From the NCBI GenBank assembly GCA_035448545.1, contig DAOTJE010000011.1, positions 1-64,000 of the forward strand: a stretch of 64,000 bases of DNA. Reading direction: 5' to 3'. This document shows, one piece after another, positions 24,261 to 34,300 of the stretch (its first letter is position 1; each line of letters starts with the position of its first letter). The position numbers and the translations under genes are program-made. The notes beneath the pieces were generated by a model. It searched no databases. It had not been told where the DNA came from and was given only the letters and a program-made list of their open reading frames with translations. This DNA is from Anaerobaca sp035448545 (lineage in GTDB: Bacteria > Planctomycetota > Phycisphaerae > Sedimentisphaerales > Anaerobacaceae).

Positions 24261-25850
24261 CTATGACTCCTCACGCTCGGCGTGATAACGGTTCCGTTCT
24301 CGATCCGGCCACAACAGCGAACCGGCAATCATCAGTAGAATCGCCAGGACGAGAACCAACAGGCCGATCACCGCGCTGGAGATGTCGCCCTCGATGCCGA
24401 ATCGCACCTTGATCGGCGCCAGCATGGGCGTACACAATTCCTGCACCTTTGAGAGCCCCAGGACGGCCAGGATACCACTGAAAAGGGCCAGATAGGCGCC
24501 CGTGCGACTGGCTCTTCTCCAGTACAGGCCGAACGCCAGCAGGGTAAAACCGCCAATGGAATAGATGGCTCCCGAGATGGCCATGTAATCCCACAAGTCC
24601 TGCCGCAATGGAAACCACAGCCCCCAGACCAGGATGAAGATACCGATGCCCAGGATGAAAATGCGGGTCAGCAGGAGCCGCGTCTTCGACGAAAGGTCCT
24701 TCCTGAACCAGGGAGCGACCACGTCCTGGGTCAGCACCGAGCTCCAGCACAGAAGATAGCTGTCGTGGGTGGACATGAAGGCGGCCAGCATTCCGGCCGT
24801 AACAATGCCAATAATGCCGCTCGGCAGGATCTGACTCATGTAGAACGGCATCGCCCGCAAGGACAGGTCAGGATTCGCCTTGCCCTCGGCGGAAAGGAAC
24901 ACGGTTCGAAGCGAAGCGTTGTTGGCGATGAACACCAGGGCGCAGATCCCGAAGAAATACGGAATCAGGAAGCGAATCAGAAACCCGATCGACGAGAGGC
25001 AGTACATCTTCCGGACGGTTGCGGTATCCTTGGACGAGCAGGCGCGAATCACGGCGGTCTGCCAGACGGCGCAACTGACCAGGCCCATGAAAAACATCCA
25101 CAGCACGTAGGACCAGCCAAAACCCGCCTCGTCAAAGGGATTGAATCCGCTATCGCCCATCTCACGCATCACCGTCTCGACGATGTTGGTCCATCCCAGA
25201 TGCCGGATCGACAGGACACTGCCGATCACCAGCCCGAACGCCAGCACGACGAACTGGATGTAATCGAGAACGACCACCGAGACCATGCCGCCCAGGGTCG
25301 TATACAGCAGGACCATGCACAGCAACACGGTCATGACGATCTTCAGATGCACCACCGAGGCCAGTCCGGTCATGCCCATGACGAACAGCGAGGCGGCCTT
25401 GAGGAACAGTCCCATATTCAGGATGCCCGAGAACGCCAGAATGGCGCCGCCGAGGATGCGGACGTCCCTGCCGAAACGCTTCTCGTAGAACTCCGGGATC
25501 GTCATCACGTTCAGGCGGCGCAGCGGAACCACGATGAAGCCGGACAGCCCCACGAAAAGCGTGACGATCGCCGCCGCAAAAGCGATGTGAAAGGCGGCGA
25601 ACCCGCCCGTGAAGCCTTTCTGAGCCGAGTACATCACCGTCACCAGACCCAGCTCCGTCCCGATCATCGTTGCGATGGCCAGGAACGTCTTGAGCCCGCG
25701 ACCGGCGACGATGAAGTCCGTGGCGCTGGCCACGTACTTGCGGATGTAGACGCCGATACTGACGACCGCGATCAGATACCCGATGACAATGCACCAGTCG
25801 AGAACCGTGAAACTCGTGCTGAAACCGAGCTTGACGAAGTCCGTTTCCAT
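24261..25850 (-). CDS. Sodium:solute symporter (SSS family), second of two
   Basis: 529 residues from the ATG at 25850 behind GGGAGA; 19 upstream in-frame residues are unlikely to be translated. It has about 13-14 hydrophobic segments with the SSS signature region ATDFIVAGRGLKTFLAIATM, GTELGLVTVMYSAQKG, and AGMLAAFMSTHDSYLL in the sodium-site helix. It imports a solute with sodium across the cytoplasmic membrane. It lies 75 bases after another SSS gene in the oxidoreductase/isomerase operon, so it is likely to carry the sugar or sugar acid processed by those enzymes. Confidence 0.9.
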   Translation of the reverse strand: METDFVKLGFSTSFTVLDWCIVIGYLIAVVSIGVYIRKYVASATDFIVAGRGLKTFLAIATMIGTELGLVTVMYSAQKGFTGGFAAFHIAFAAAIVTLFVGLSGFIVVPLRRLNVMTIPEFYEKRFGRDVRILGGAILAFSGILNMGLFLKAASLFVMGMTGLASVVHLKIVMTVLLCMVLLYTTLGGMVSVVVLDYIQFVVLAFGLVIGSVLSIRHLGWTNIVETVMREMGDSGFNPFDEAGFGWSYVLWMFFMGLVSCAVWQTAVIRACSSKDTATVRKMYCLSSIGFLIRFLIPYFFGICALVFIANNASLRTVFLSAEGKANPDLSLRAMPFYMSQILPSGIIGIVTAGMLAAFMSTHDSYLLCWSSVLTQDVVAPWFRKDLSSKTRLLLTRIFILGIGIFILVWGLWFPLRQDLWDYMAISGAIYSIGGFTLLAFGLYWRRASRTGAYLALFSGILAVLGLSKVQELCTPMLAPIKVRFGIEGDISSAVIGLLVLVLAILLMIAGSLLWPDRERNRYHAEREES

Positions 25851-25925
25851 CGTATCTCCCGTCCACAGAGCAACGCACGTCCATCCTCTTCCCACGAGAC
25901 GTCCCATTCGGGTGCCGGGGCGAGT

Positions 25926-27731
25926 CTATTCCATCTGGAGTCGGCTCCAGACCTTGATCAGCAGGCCGGCGGCGACAATCGCGGCAACCGTCAGGATGGT
26001 CGCGGGCATGTAGTTGGCGTAGATCCACGAGCCGATAGCGAACAGCGAGGCATACACAACGACACAGCCGAGGACCATGCACAGAATCCCCCGCGGCACG
26101 TCCCAGGCCAGCGGATCGGACGTGGTCTTGTGCTCCTGAAACGCAGGGTCGCGCACGACGGCAGCCCAGCCGGGCCCGCCGGGATGCACCAACTGATAGA
26201 AGCGCACCAGCGTCTGGCGTTCGGTGGGCCGGGTCAGGAACGTCACCGCAAGCCAGGCAGCGGTGGTAATCGCCACCCCGAGCACCAGCGTCTGCCAGCT
26301 CTCCAGCGCCGGCAGGCCAACGCGAGTATGCACGAGCTGGAACCAGCAGGCCACCAGGAAGGAAACGATCATCGCGGTGATCTCGCTCCAGGCGTTGATC
26401 CGCCACCAGAACCAGCGGAGGATGAAGATCAGCCCGGTCCCGGCGCCGATCTGGAGCAGGATCTGGAACGCTTCCACGGCGCTCTGGAGCTCCAAGGCCA
26501 GCACGGCGGCGCCTACCATCAGCAGGACAGTCGAGATGCGGCCCACGCGGACCAGCGTCTTCTCGGAGGCCTGCGGATCGATGAATCGCTTGTAGAAGTC
26601 GTTGACCACGTACGACGAACCCCAGTTCAGGTGCGTCGAGATGGTGGACATGTAGGCCGCGATGAGCGAGGCCAGCACGACGCCGAGCAGGCCATGCGGC
26701 AGGAACGTCAGCATCGCCGGGTAGGCCAGATCGTGCTTGACAATGCTGGGATCGACGTTCGGGAACGCCTGACGCAGCGAATCGAGCGTCGGGAAGACCA
26801 CCAGCGAAGCCAACGCCACGATGATCCAGGGCCACGGCCGCAGGGCATAGTGGGCCACGTTGAAAAAGAACGTCGCGCCCACCGCGTGCTTCTCGTTCTT
26901 GGCCGCCAGCATGCGCTGGGCGATGTAGCCTCCCCCGCCCGGCTCAGAGCCGGGATACCAGACGCTCCACCACTGGACCGCCAGCGGAATCAGGAAGACC
27001 GACACCAGCAGATTCGCGCTTTCCTTACTGCTGAAGTCAAAGGGCGGAAGGATCGACAATTTGCCCTGAACCGCCGGATGATCGAGCAGGTTCGCCAGAC
27101 TGCCGATCGCCTCGTGGCGCACGGCAATCACCGCCGCTGCAACGGCGCCGGCCATCGCGATGATGAACAGCAGAAAATCCGTCAGCAGCACACTTCTCAG
27201 GCCGCCCATAGCGCTGAAGATCATCGTCACCACCGCCGCGATGGCGATCGTCTCGATCGGCTTGAGGTTCAGCATGACCCCGCCGATCTTGATCGCGGCC
27301 AGCGAGACCATGGCCATCACCATGATATTGAAAAAGACCCCCAGGTAGAGCGAGCGGAAACCCCGCAGAAAGGCGGCGCTGCGGCCGCTGTAGCGAATCT
27401 CGTAGAACTCGATATCGGTCAGGACCTGCGAGCGACGCCAGAGTTTGGCGTACACGAAGACCGTCAGCATACCTGTCAGCAGGAAGGCCCACCAGGCCCA
27501 GTTGCCGGCGACGCCGTTCTGACGGACGAAGTCCGTCACGAGATTGGGCGTGTCCGTGGAAAACGTCGTGGCGACCATGCTCATGCCGAGCAGCCACCAA
27601 GGCATGCCGCGACCGGAAAGGAAGAACTCCGAGCTGCTCTTGCCGGCCTGGCGGGCCACCGCCAGACCGACGATCAAAGACACTGCAAAGAACGCGAAGA
27701 TGCACGCCCAATCGATTGGCTCCAGCAGCAT
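25926..27731 (-). CDS. Sodium:solute symporter (SSS family), first of two
   Basis: 601 residues with about 14 membrane spans. SSEFFLSGRGMPWWLLGMSM, TTFSTDTPNLVTDFV and LIAAYMSTISTHLNWGSS are typical of the SSS family. The C-terminal extension of about 90 residues (RPTERQTLVRFYQLVHPGG, then two spans) is found in sugar-type symporters of Planctomycetes and Bacteroidetes. It lies 29 bases after the oxidoreductase gene at 27761, so it is co-transcribed. The two symporters are too different to be a recent duplication. Confidence 0.9.
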   Translation of the reverse strand: MLLEPIDWACIFAFFAVSLIVGLAVARQAGKSSSEFFLSGRGMPWWLLGMSMVATTFSTDTPNLVTDFVRQNGVAGNWAWWAFLLTGMLTVFVYAKLWRRSQVLTDIEFYEIRYSGRSAAFLRGFRSLYLGVFFNIMVMAMVSLAAIKIGGVMLNLKPIETIAIAAVVTMIFSAMGGLRSVLLTDFLLFIIAMAGAVAAAVIAVRHEAIGSLANLLDHPAVQGKLSILPPFDFSSKESANLLVSVFLIPLAVQWWSVWYPGSEPGGGGYIAQRMLAAKNEKHAVGATFFFNVAHYALRPWPWIIVALASLVVFPTLDSLRQAFPNVDPSIVKHDLAYPAMLTFLPHGLLGVVLASLIAAYMSTISTHLNWGSSYVVNDFYKRFIDPQASEKTLVRVGRISTVLLMVGAAVLALELQSAVEAFQILLQIGAGTGLIFILRWFWWRINAWSEITAMIVSFLVACWFQLVHTRVGLPALESWQTLVLGVAITTAAWLAVTFLTRPTERQTLVRFYQLVHPGGPGWAAVVRDPAFQEHKTTSDPLAWDVPRGILCMVLGCVVVYASLFAIGSWIYANYMPATILTVAAIVAAGLLIKVWSRLQME

Positions 27732-27760
27732 GCCCTATCCCCTACCTGTGAAGATCGCCT

Positions 27761-28777
27761 TCAAATCGTCACCTTACGGCCGGAGGCGGCGGACCGCTTC
27801 TCCGCCAGCACAAGCCGGAGCGAATCGACCGACTGCGCCGGCGTGATGATTGCCGGGACGCTCTTGCCCCGGACGGCCTTGACGAAGTGCGCGATTTCGT
27901 TGGAGTAGCCGTCGCCCGAGGCGATCTTGGGCGTGAAGGCCTCGCCGCGGGTGGGGGCGACCTTGAACGCCGGCTGACGCGTGCAGTCGTAGCTGATGGT
28001 GGCCTTTTCCAGCACAACGTTGAAGCTCATCTCGAACCCGAAGCCCGGCGCCATGGCCCACCCACCCTCGGCGGTCACGACGCAATCGTTATCGTAGAGG
28101 TACTGCGTGACGATGTGATCGAACTGGCCCGTCGGACCGCCCACCGCACGGCTGAAAACCGACTTCGGCATGCCGAACACGTATTGCACGTAGTCGGAGT
28201 CGTGAATGTGCAGGTCCAGGGCCGCCGAGCCGCTCTTGGCCGGGTCCATCAGCCAATTGTCCCACGACCACGTCGGCGTCAGGCTCAGTCGCTGGAACGT
28301 CGCGGCCAGAACCTTGCCATACTTGCCGGAATCGATGATCTCTTTGGTCTTGGCGTACTCCGGCCAGAACCGGATGCAGTGGCCCACCTGGAGGAGTTTG
28401 CCGCTCTCCTTGGCCGCCGTGACGATCTTCTCGCCGTCGGCAACCGTCATCGCCAAAGGCTTCTCGCACAAGACATTGACGCCGGCCTTCAGCGCCTTGA
28501 CGGCGTATCTTTTGTGCAGATAGGTCGGCAGGGTCACCGAAAGGATGTCGAGATTCGCTTCGGCCAGCATCCTGTCGAAGTTGTCATAGAGACCGACCCC
28601 TGTGAAATCCAGCGGCGCCTCGGCACCCTGGATGTTGCCGGCGGTGCCGCCGGTGTCCCGGAACTTGGCCTTGTCGGTGTCGCAGATCGCCACGACCTTC
28701 ACGCCCGCCAGCGCCCGGTAGCAGCGAAAGTGCATCTTGCCCATGAAACCCAAACCGATGATGCCCACTCTGGTCAT
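27761..28777 (-). CDS. Gfo/Idh/MocA-family NAD(P)-dependent oxidoreductase, cytosolic
   Basis: 338 residues. The N-terminal Rossmann motif is RVGIIGLGFMGKMHFRCY; the family EKP motif is in CEKPLAMTVADGEKI, followed by VGHCIRFWPEY; the substrate-site region HIHDSDYVQYVFG carries conserved His/Asp. No export signal. GGGAGA precedes the ATG. Members oxidise hydroxyl groups of sugars, inositols or sugar acids. Next to the isomerase/epimerase and the Tat-exported homologue, it probably handles the intracellular step of the same pathway. Confidence 0.9.
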   Translation of the reverse strand: MTRVGIIGLGFMGKMHFRCYRALAGVKVVAICDTDKAKFRDTGGTAGNIQGAEAPLDFTGVGLYDNFDRMLAEANLDILSVTLPTYLHKRYAVKALKAGVNVLCEKPLAMTVADGEKIVTAAKESGKLLQVGHCIRFWPEYAKTKEIIDSGKYGKVLAATFQRLSLTPTWSWDNWLMDPAKSGSAALDLHIHDSDYVQYVFGMPKSVFSRAVGGPTGQFDHIVTQYLYDNDCVVTAEGGWAMAPGFGFEMSFNVVLEKATISYDCTRQPAFKVAPTRGEAFTPKIASGDGYSNEIAHFVKAVRGKSVPAIITPAQSVDSLRLVLAEKRSAASGRKVTI

Positions 28778-28804
28778 GGCACTCTCCCTTCTGACAGGAA
28801 TGGT

Positions 28805-29641
28805 TTACTTGAAGATCTTCTTCATTGCGGCGGCCGTCTTCTGGGGTCGGCCCGGCCGGTATGGGAGCAACTCGGCGGTAACGTAGCCGTCGTAGCCGAT
28901 CTCACGCAGCGCCGCCTTGACCGCCTCGAAATCGACGTCGCCTTCGAGCAAGTCGACGAAACCTTCGGCGGTGCCGACCGACTTCTTGAAGTCCTTGACG
29001 TGGACGCGAGCGATCCGCTTGCCCAGGATCCGAATCCACTGGTCCGGGTAACCGGTCAGCAGGACGTTGCCCACGTCGAAGTAGGCCCCTACCGCTTTCG
29101 ACCGGAAGCCGTCGATGAAGTCGCGCATCTCCAGCGGGCTGAGAAGGAACTTGTTCCAGACGTTCTCGATGGCGAGTGTGACGCCAAGCTTCTTGGCGGT
29201 TGGAAGCAGTTGCGAGACCGCGTCTTTGGCCCGCTCGTAGCACACATCGTATGGCACGACCGGGCTTTTTTCGAGGAAGAAGACGTCCACCGCTCCCGGG
29301 ACGAACAGATAGGCATCGGTGCCGAGCCACCTGGCCACCTGGAGCGATTTCTTCGTGAAGTCGATGATCCTGGCGCGGACCGCCGGATCATCATCCGAAG
29401 GAGAACTGCCCCAGCTCTCGCCGCTGGCGACGCCGGCGATCTCGATCCCCAGCTTCTTCGCCTGGCCCACAATCTGCTCGCACTGGGCCTGCGTGGTCTG
29501 GTGCGTCAGCACGCCCTGGCTGGCGATACCCAGCTCGATCGCGTCGAAGCCCAAGTCCTTGGCCTGAGCTATCGCATCGACCACGGGCAGCGTCGCCTCC
29601 AGGCCCCCTTCGAACATCCAATAGCTTGCACTGATCTTCAT
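28805..29641 (-). CDS. Sugar phosphate isomerase/epimerase (xylose-isomerase-like TIM barrel)
   Basis: 278 residues. The ATG at 29641 is preferred: GGAGGT directly abuts the upstream ATG at 29647 but is 6 bases from this one. MKISASYWMFEGG, AKDLGFDAIELGI, VTLAIENVWNKFLLSP (conserved Glu), GAYFDVGNVLLTGYP (Asp), RVHVKDFKKS (His/Lys) and GYDGYVTAELL (Glu) give the metal-site pattern of the AP-endonuclease-2 family. Relatives include tagatose and psicose epimerases and hydroxypyruvate isomerase. Specificity is not readable; the neighbours imply a sugar ketone intermediate. Confidence 0.88.
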   Translation of the reverse strand: MKISASYWMFEGGLEATLPVVDAIAQAKDLGFDAIELGIASQGVLTHQTTQAQCEQIVGQAKKLGIEIAGVASGESWGSSPSDDDPAVRARIIDFTKKSLQVARWLGTDAYLFVPGAVDVFFLEKSPVVPYDVCYERAKDAVSQLLPTAKKLGVTLAIENVWNKFLLSPLEMRDFIDGFRSKAVGAYFDVGNVLLTGYPDQWIRILGKRIARVHVKDFKKSVGTAEGFVDLLEGDVDFEAVKAALREIGYDGYVTAELLPYRPGRPQKTAAAMKKIFK

Positions 29642-29683
29642 CGGCATACCTCCGGCCGGTCGGCCGCGATACGAAGTCGGTCT

Positions 29684-31054
29684 TTATCCCTTGAACTCCA
29701 TCACGTGCAGTTCCCTCGGGTTCTTCCACTGCCCGCGTGTGAAATCGGGGAAGTCCACCGGTTTGCCCTTCTTGGCGACGGACTTCCGGGAGAGCCCCAC
29801 CACCGCGGACCAGGCCACCGCATCGTAGACGTCGATGTCCGTCGGACGACCCATCCGAAGGGCCTCGATCAGACGGAAGTCCTCGATAAAGTCCATGCCG
29901 CCGTGACCAGCGCCCTTGGCCCGCTCCTGCATGGCCTTCCACAGCGGATGGTCGTAATCCATCTCCGCACTGCGATATCTGCTCAGGTCTTCCCAGTCAT
30001 GGCCCTGGGTCTTGCCCTCGATGTGCACCTTTTCTTCGGGATACTTGCGAACGATTCCCTTGGTGCCCTGAACGAGAATGTCGCGGCTGTAGGGTCGGGG
30101 CAGGTTGGTGTCATGCTTGACGATGATAGTCTTGCCCAGCTTGGTGCGAATGATGCTGGTGTTGACATCGCCGAGCTTGTACGTCTCCTTGCGTCGGGGG
30201 TCGTCGGCGGGCAAGCGTTCGGCGTATTCGTACAGGCCCCGCGAGTTGCTGCTGACCGAGACGAGATAGTCGAAGGCATCGCCGCGGTTGATGTCCATGC
30301 ACTGGGCGATCGGGCCCAGACCGTGCGTCGGATACAGGTTGCAGTCGTGGGTCATCGCCCAGTTGCGCCGCCAGAGGCCTTCGCCTCCTTCGGAGAACTT
30401 GACCCCGCGCAGATCGTGCAGATAGCCGCACTCGCCGTGAATCAGCTCGCCGAACAGACCCTGCTTCACCATGTTGAGGATCTGCATCTCGGTGCGGTCG
30501 TAGCAGCAGTTCTCCATCAGGACACAGTGCCGTTGCGTCTTCTCGGCGGTCTCGACCAGCTTCCAGCAGTCCTCGATGCTGAATGCCGCATTGACCTCCG
30601 TCGCGCCGTGCTTGCCGTTCTTCATGGCCTCCAGCAGAACCGGCGTATGCCATTCCCAGGGCGTGGCGGTGTAGACCAGATCGAGGTCCTCCGTCTCGCA
30701 CAGCCGCTTGAAGTCCCAGTCGCCTCGCGTGTACCCGGTCGGCTTGGGAAAGCCCGCCTCCTCGACCCATTTCTGGACGCGCTCGACTTTCTCCGGGACA
30801 ATGTCGCAGACCGCCGTGATCTGGCAGCCCTCGATCTTCAGCAGGTTCCGCACGTGGGCGGAGCCCATGCCCCCGACGCCAACGTAGCCGATTCGCACGT
30901 TCTCGATGGGCGGGACCTTGAACTCGATCAGACTGGCCCTGCCGCTGCGGAAGAGTCCTGCACCGGCCAGCGCCGGCGTCAAAGTCGTAAGGGAGGCGCC
31001 CATTCCCGCCACGGCGCCCATTCTGATGAAATCCCTGCGGTTCAGATCGCTCAT
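29684..31054 (-). CDS. Tat-exported Gfo/Idh/MocA oxidoreductase, GH109-like
   Basis: 456 residues from the ATG at 31054, which follows GGGAGGTCTTGAG. It opens with a twin-arginine signal (MSDLNRRDFIRMGAVAG). The Rossmann motif is RIGYVGVGGMGSAHVRNLL. Segments such as ATPWEWHTPVLLEAM, GATEVNAAFSIEDCWKL, VLMENCCYDRTEM and ELIHGECGYLHDLRG are close to GH109 glycosidases, which use bound NAD to cleave alpha-N-acetylgalactosamine through a transient 3-keto sugar. GH109 is the likeliest placement, but a plain sugar dehydrogenase role cannot be excluded. First gene of the operon running down to 24086. Confidence 0.85.
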   Translation of the reverse strand: MSDLNRRDFIRMGAVAGMGASLTTLTPALAGAGLFRSGRASLIEFKVPPIENVRIGYVGVGGMGSAHVRNLLKIEGCQITAVCDIVPEKVERVQKWVEEAGFPKPTGYTRGDWDFKRLCETEDLDLVYTATPWEWHTPVLLEAMKNGKHGATEVNAAFSIEDCWKLVETAEKTQRHCVLMENCCYDRTEMQILNMVKQGLFGELIHGECGYLHDLRGVKFSEGGEGLWRRNWAMTHDCNLYPTHGLGPIAQCMDINRGDAFDYLVSVSSNSRGLYEYAERLPADDPRRKETYKLGDVNTSIIRTKLGKTIIVKHDTNLPRPYSRDILVQGTKGIVRKYPEEKVHIEGKTQGHDWEDLSRYRSAEMDYDHPLWKAMQERAKGAGHGGMDFIEDFRLIEALRMGRPTDIDVYDAVAWSAVVGLSRKSVAKKGKPVDFPDFTRGQWKNPRELHVMEFKG

Positions 31055-31379
31055 CTCAAGACCTCCCAATAACGCAACCGTTGCACAGTAGCCAGGCGTG
31101 CTTCGCACACGCTTTTCGCGCCGAGCCGACGCGGCCTGCCCTGCCACAGTGGACAGGCCGCCAATTCTACCTGCGCGGCACCTGCGATGCCAGAGTCACA
31201 ACCGACATAATGACAGAAACCTCCGGCGTGCATCCGGGGCCGCGACCGCATCGTGATGCGCCTCGCGCTCGCAGGTCCCGGGTCCCGTCGCCATCTGACA
31301 AGCCGCTTGTTGACGGCGCAAAGCGATGGTATAATCACGCAAAGGTGGTCGTAGCGGGGTATCGGGAGGTGTGAGAATC
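31055..31379. other. Divergent intergenic region between the sugar operon and the kinase gene
   Basis: 325 bases with no gene. It holds the kinase promoter at 31307-31335 and a small hairpin GCGTG/CACGC at about 31098-31114 in the leader of the minus-strand operon. No operator-like repeat is evident. Confidence 0.5.
31307..31335 (+). promoter_or_regulatory. Sigma-70-like promoter of the kinase gene
   Basis: TTGTTG (31307-31312), a 17-base spacer and a perfect TATAAT (31330-31335). The start site would be near 31342, about 38 bases before the GTG at 31380. Confidence 0.6.
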
Positions 31380-34300
31380 GTGACGGGTTGTCTATCACCT
31401 CAGGATATGGCGGTCTTTCTCGAAGGGTCGGCGTCGCCCGAGCAATTGACGTTCTGGCGGCGTCATCTTCGATCCTGCGATTCCTGCGCCGTGATGGTGG
31501 CCCGGCTCCGCGCGGGCGTGGAGTCGCCGCCGCTGGACCACTCCCGTCGCGATCCGGACGCCGGTGAGCATCAGGATCGGGATCGGGACCACGACATCCA
31601 CCCCCATCCCTTCGCCATCGGCCTGGAACCGAACCTCCAGTTGGGCGATTTCCGCATCGAACGCCGGCTCGGCTGCGGGGCTATGGGAGTCGTGTACCAG
31701 GCCCTTCAGGTTTCGCTGAATCGACGCGTCGCCCTGAAGGTGCTTCCCTCGGGCCTGATCGGCAACTCCGCCGCGATTGAGCGGTTCCATCGCGAGGCGC
31801 GGGCGGCCGCCAAACTGCGACACCCTAACATCGTGACGATTCATTCTGAGGGAATCGAGCAGGGCGTCTGTTACTTCGCCATGGAGATGATCGATGGTCA
31901 GAGTCTCGAGGACGTGATCGACGATCTGCGCGGCGTTCGCGCCGGTGCCGCGCCCCGCGATGAAGGCGTCGCGCCGGTGCGCGCGACTCCGTGTGTGCTG
32001 CGGGACTGCCGCTCGCCCCGAGAGTACTTTGACACCGTGGCGCGTCTGATCGCAGAGGTAGCCGACGCCCTGGCTTACGCCCACCGCGAAGGGATCATCC
32101 ACCGGGACGTCAAACCGTCCAATCTCATTCTGGCCTCCAGTGGGCGGCTCGTGCTTCTGGATTTCGGGATCGCCCGCGTCTGCGAAGAGCAGGGGATGAC
32201 TGTCACCGGGTCCTTCGTAGGGACTCCCCGCTACATGAGCCCCGAGCAAGTCCGCAGCGACGCGCACGCTCCGGACCAGCGGTCCGACGTGTACGCTCTG
32301 GGCGCGACGCTGTACGAGTTGCTGACGCTGCGTCCGCTGTTCGACGGAACGAGCCGCGAGCAGGTGATCGGGCAGATTCTCAGCGCCGAGCCGGCGCGGC
32401 CGCGACTGATCGACCGGCGCATCCCCGTCGACCTGGAGACCATCTGCTGCAAGGCGATCGAGAAGGAGCCGCAGAGACGGTACGACACCGCAGCCGACCT
32501 GGCTGCGGACTTGCGCCGGCATCTGAACGGCCAGGTGATCCACGCTAAGCCCCCGGGAACGACGGATCGGCTGGTCAAACTTGTCCGCCGCCGAAAGATC
32601 GCCGCGGTCATGGCTCTGGGTCTGCTCGTCGCAACCGCCTTTGCACTGGCGATCGCATGGAAGCACTACAGCACGCGATGGGCCCAGCAGGACGCCATGG
32701 CCCAGATCGACCGACTGATCCAGGAGAAAGCCTATTTCTCCGCCTTCCTGATCGCCGAAAGAGCGGCGCGTTACATTCCCGACGATCCCCTCCTGGCCAA
32801 TCGCTGGCCTTTGCTGTCTCGGGAGCATTCGATCTCCACGCAGCCGGCCGGTGCCAAGGTCTACATCCGCGACCAGTTCGCTGACCACGGCAACTGGAAG
32901 TACATTGGAACCACGCCGCTCAAGCACGCCCGCATCCCGTTCGGCACTAATCGCTGGAAGGTGGAGAAGAGCAGGTTCGTGCCCATCGAGACCGTCCTAT
33001 CCAACGACCTGCCCGCGCCGCCAGTGGAGCCCGAGGAACTGGAGCCGGCGTACGTGAGCTTCATCCTGCAGGAAATGCGTCGCTACCCGGCCAACATGGT
33101 TTGGATTCCGTCTTGCGATCTCGATCAGAGGTTACTCTTCCATGGCGACAAGAAAATCCCCTCCGCCCCGGCTTTCCTGATCGACAAGTACGAGGTCACC
33201 AACCGGCAGTTCCGGGAGTTCGTCGATCGCGGCGGCTACGAGAATCCCGAGTTGTGGGAGCACGAGTTCATCCGGGACGGCCAGGTCATTCCCTGGTCGC
33301 AAGGCGTCGAGCAGTTCCGCGACCAGACCGGGCAACCCGGTCCGGCCACGTGGCGGAACGGCACGTATTCGGCCAGAGAGGCCGATTTCCCCGTTCGCGG
33401 CGTGAGCTGGTACGAGGCCGCCGCGTACGCGCGATTCCGAGACAAGCATCTTCCGACCATCTTCCATTGGGTTCTGGCGGCCCACGCTGACGACAACCCC
33501 TCGCGAATCACCCGTCTGAGCAATTTCAGCGATATCGTGGCCCCCGTCGGTCGCTACAAGGGAATGGGACGCTTCGGCCTGTGCGACGCGGCCGGAAATG
33601 TGCGGGAATGGTGTTCCAATGCGGTCGCGGGCAATGAAGAGCTTCGATGCAATCTCGGCGGCGCAGTCGGCGAATACGACTACCTGTTCGTCAACGGAAC
33701 CACGCGATCGGCATGGGATCGCGACGAGGCCAACGGGTTCCGATGCGTCAAGTACCTCGGGGGCAAGGAGGCGGTCCCGCCGGAGGCCTTTGCCCCGGTG
33801 GAACGCAAGTGCCGCGATTTGTACCGGTTCACCCCGGTCTCGGATGAGGTATTCCGATCGTACATCGAGACGTCGTACGACTACGACCAGACGGAATTGC
33901 ACGCCGCGGTCGAGGCGGTGGACGAGGAGCCGCAAGGTTGCCGCCGAGAGAGAGTCACGTTCGACGCCGCCTATCCGAACGAGCGCGTGATCGCCTACCT
34001 GCATCTTCCCGAAACGGGCAAGCCCCCCTACCAGGTGGTCGTGTGGTACCCCGGGGAGGGGGCCCGGACCAGCCCGTGGGACCAGACCGCCTATACCCAT
34101 GAGCTGGTCTGCCTGATCCAGAGCGGGCGGGCGGTGGTGGTGCCCTTCTACAAAGGGACATACGAACGGCGGCTGGAGAAGCACCTCTACCCCCCGGAGA
34201 GCATCCAGAGCAGGAATCTCTACGTCCAGAGGTCGCAGGACCTGCGGCGTACGATCGACTACCTCGAAACGCGCCGTGACATCGACACAAGCAAGATCGC

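Noticed and set aside
24765..31072. Two plus-strand open frames of more than 1000 codons
   Set aside because: They lie opposite the symporter, isomerase and oxidoreductase genes, which have strong motifs; the plus products are low-complexity His/Arg/Gln-rich shadows.
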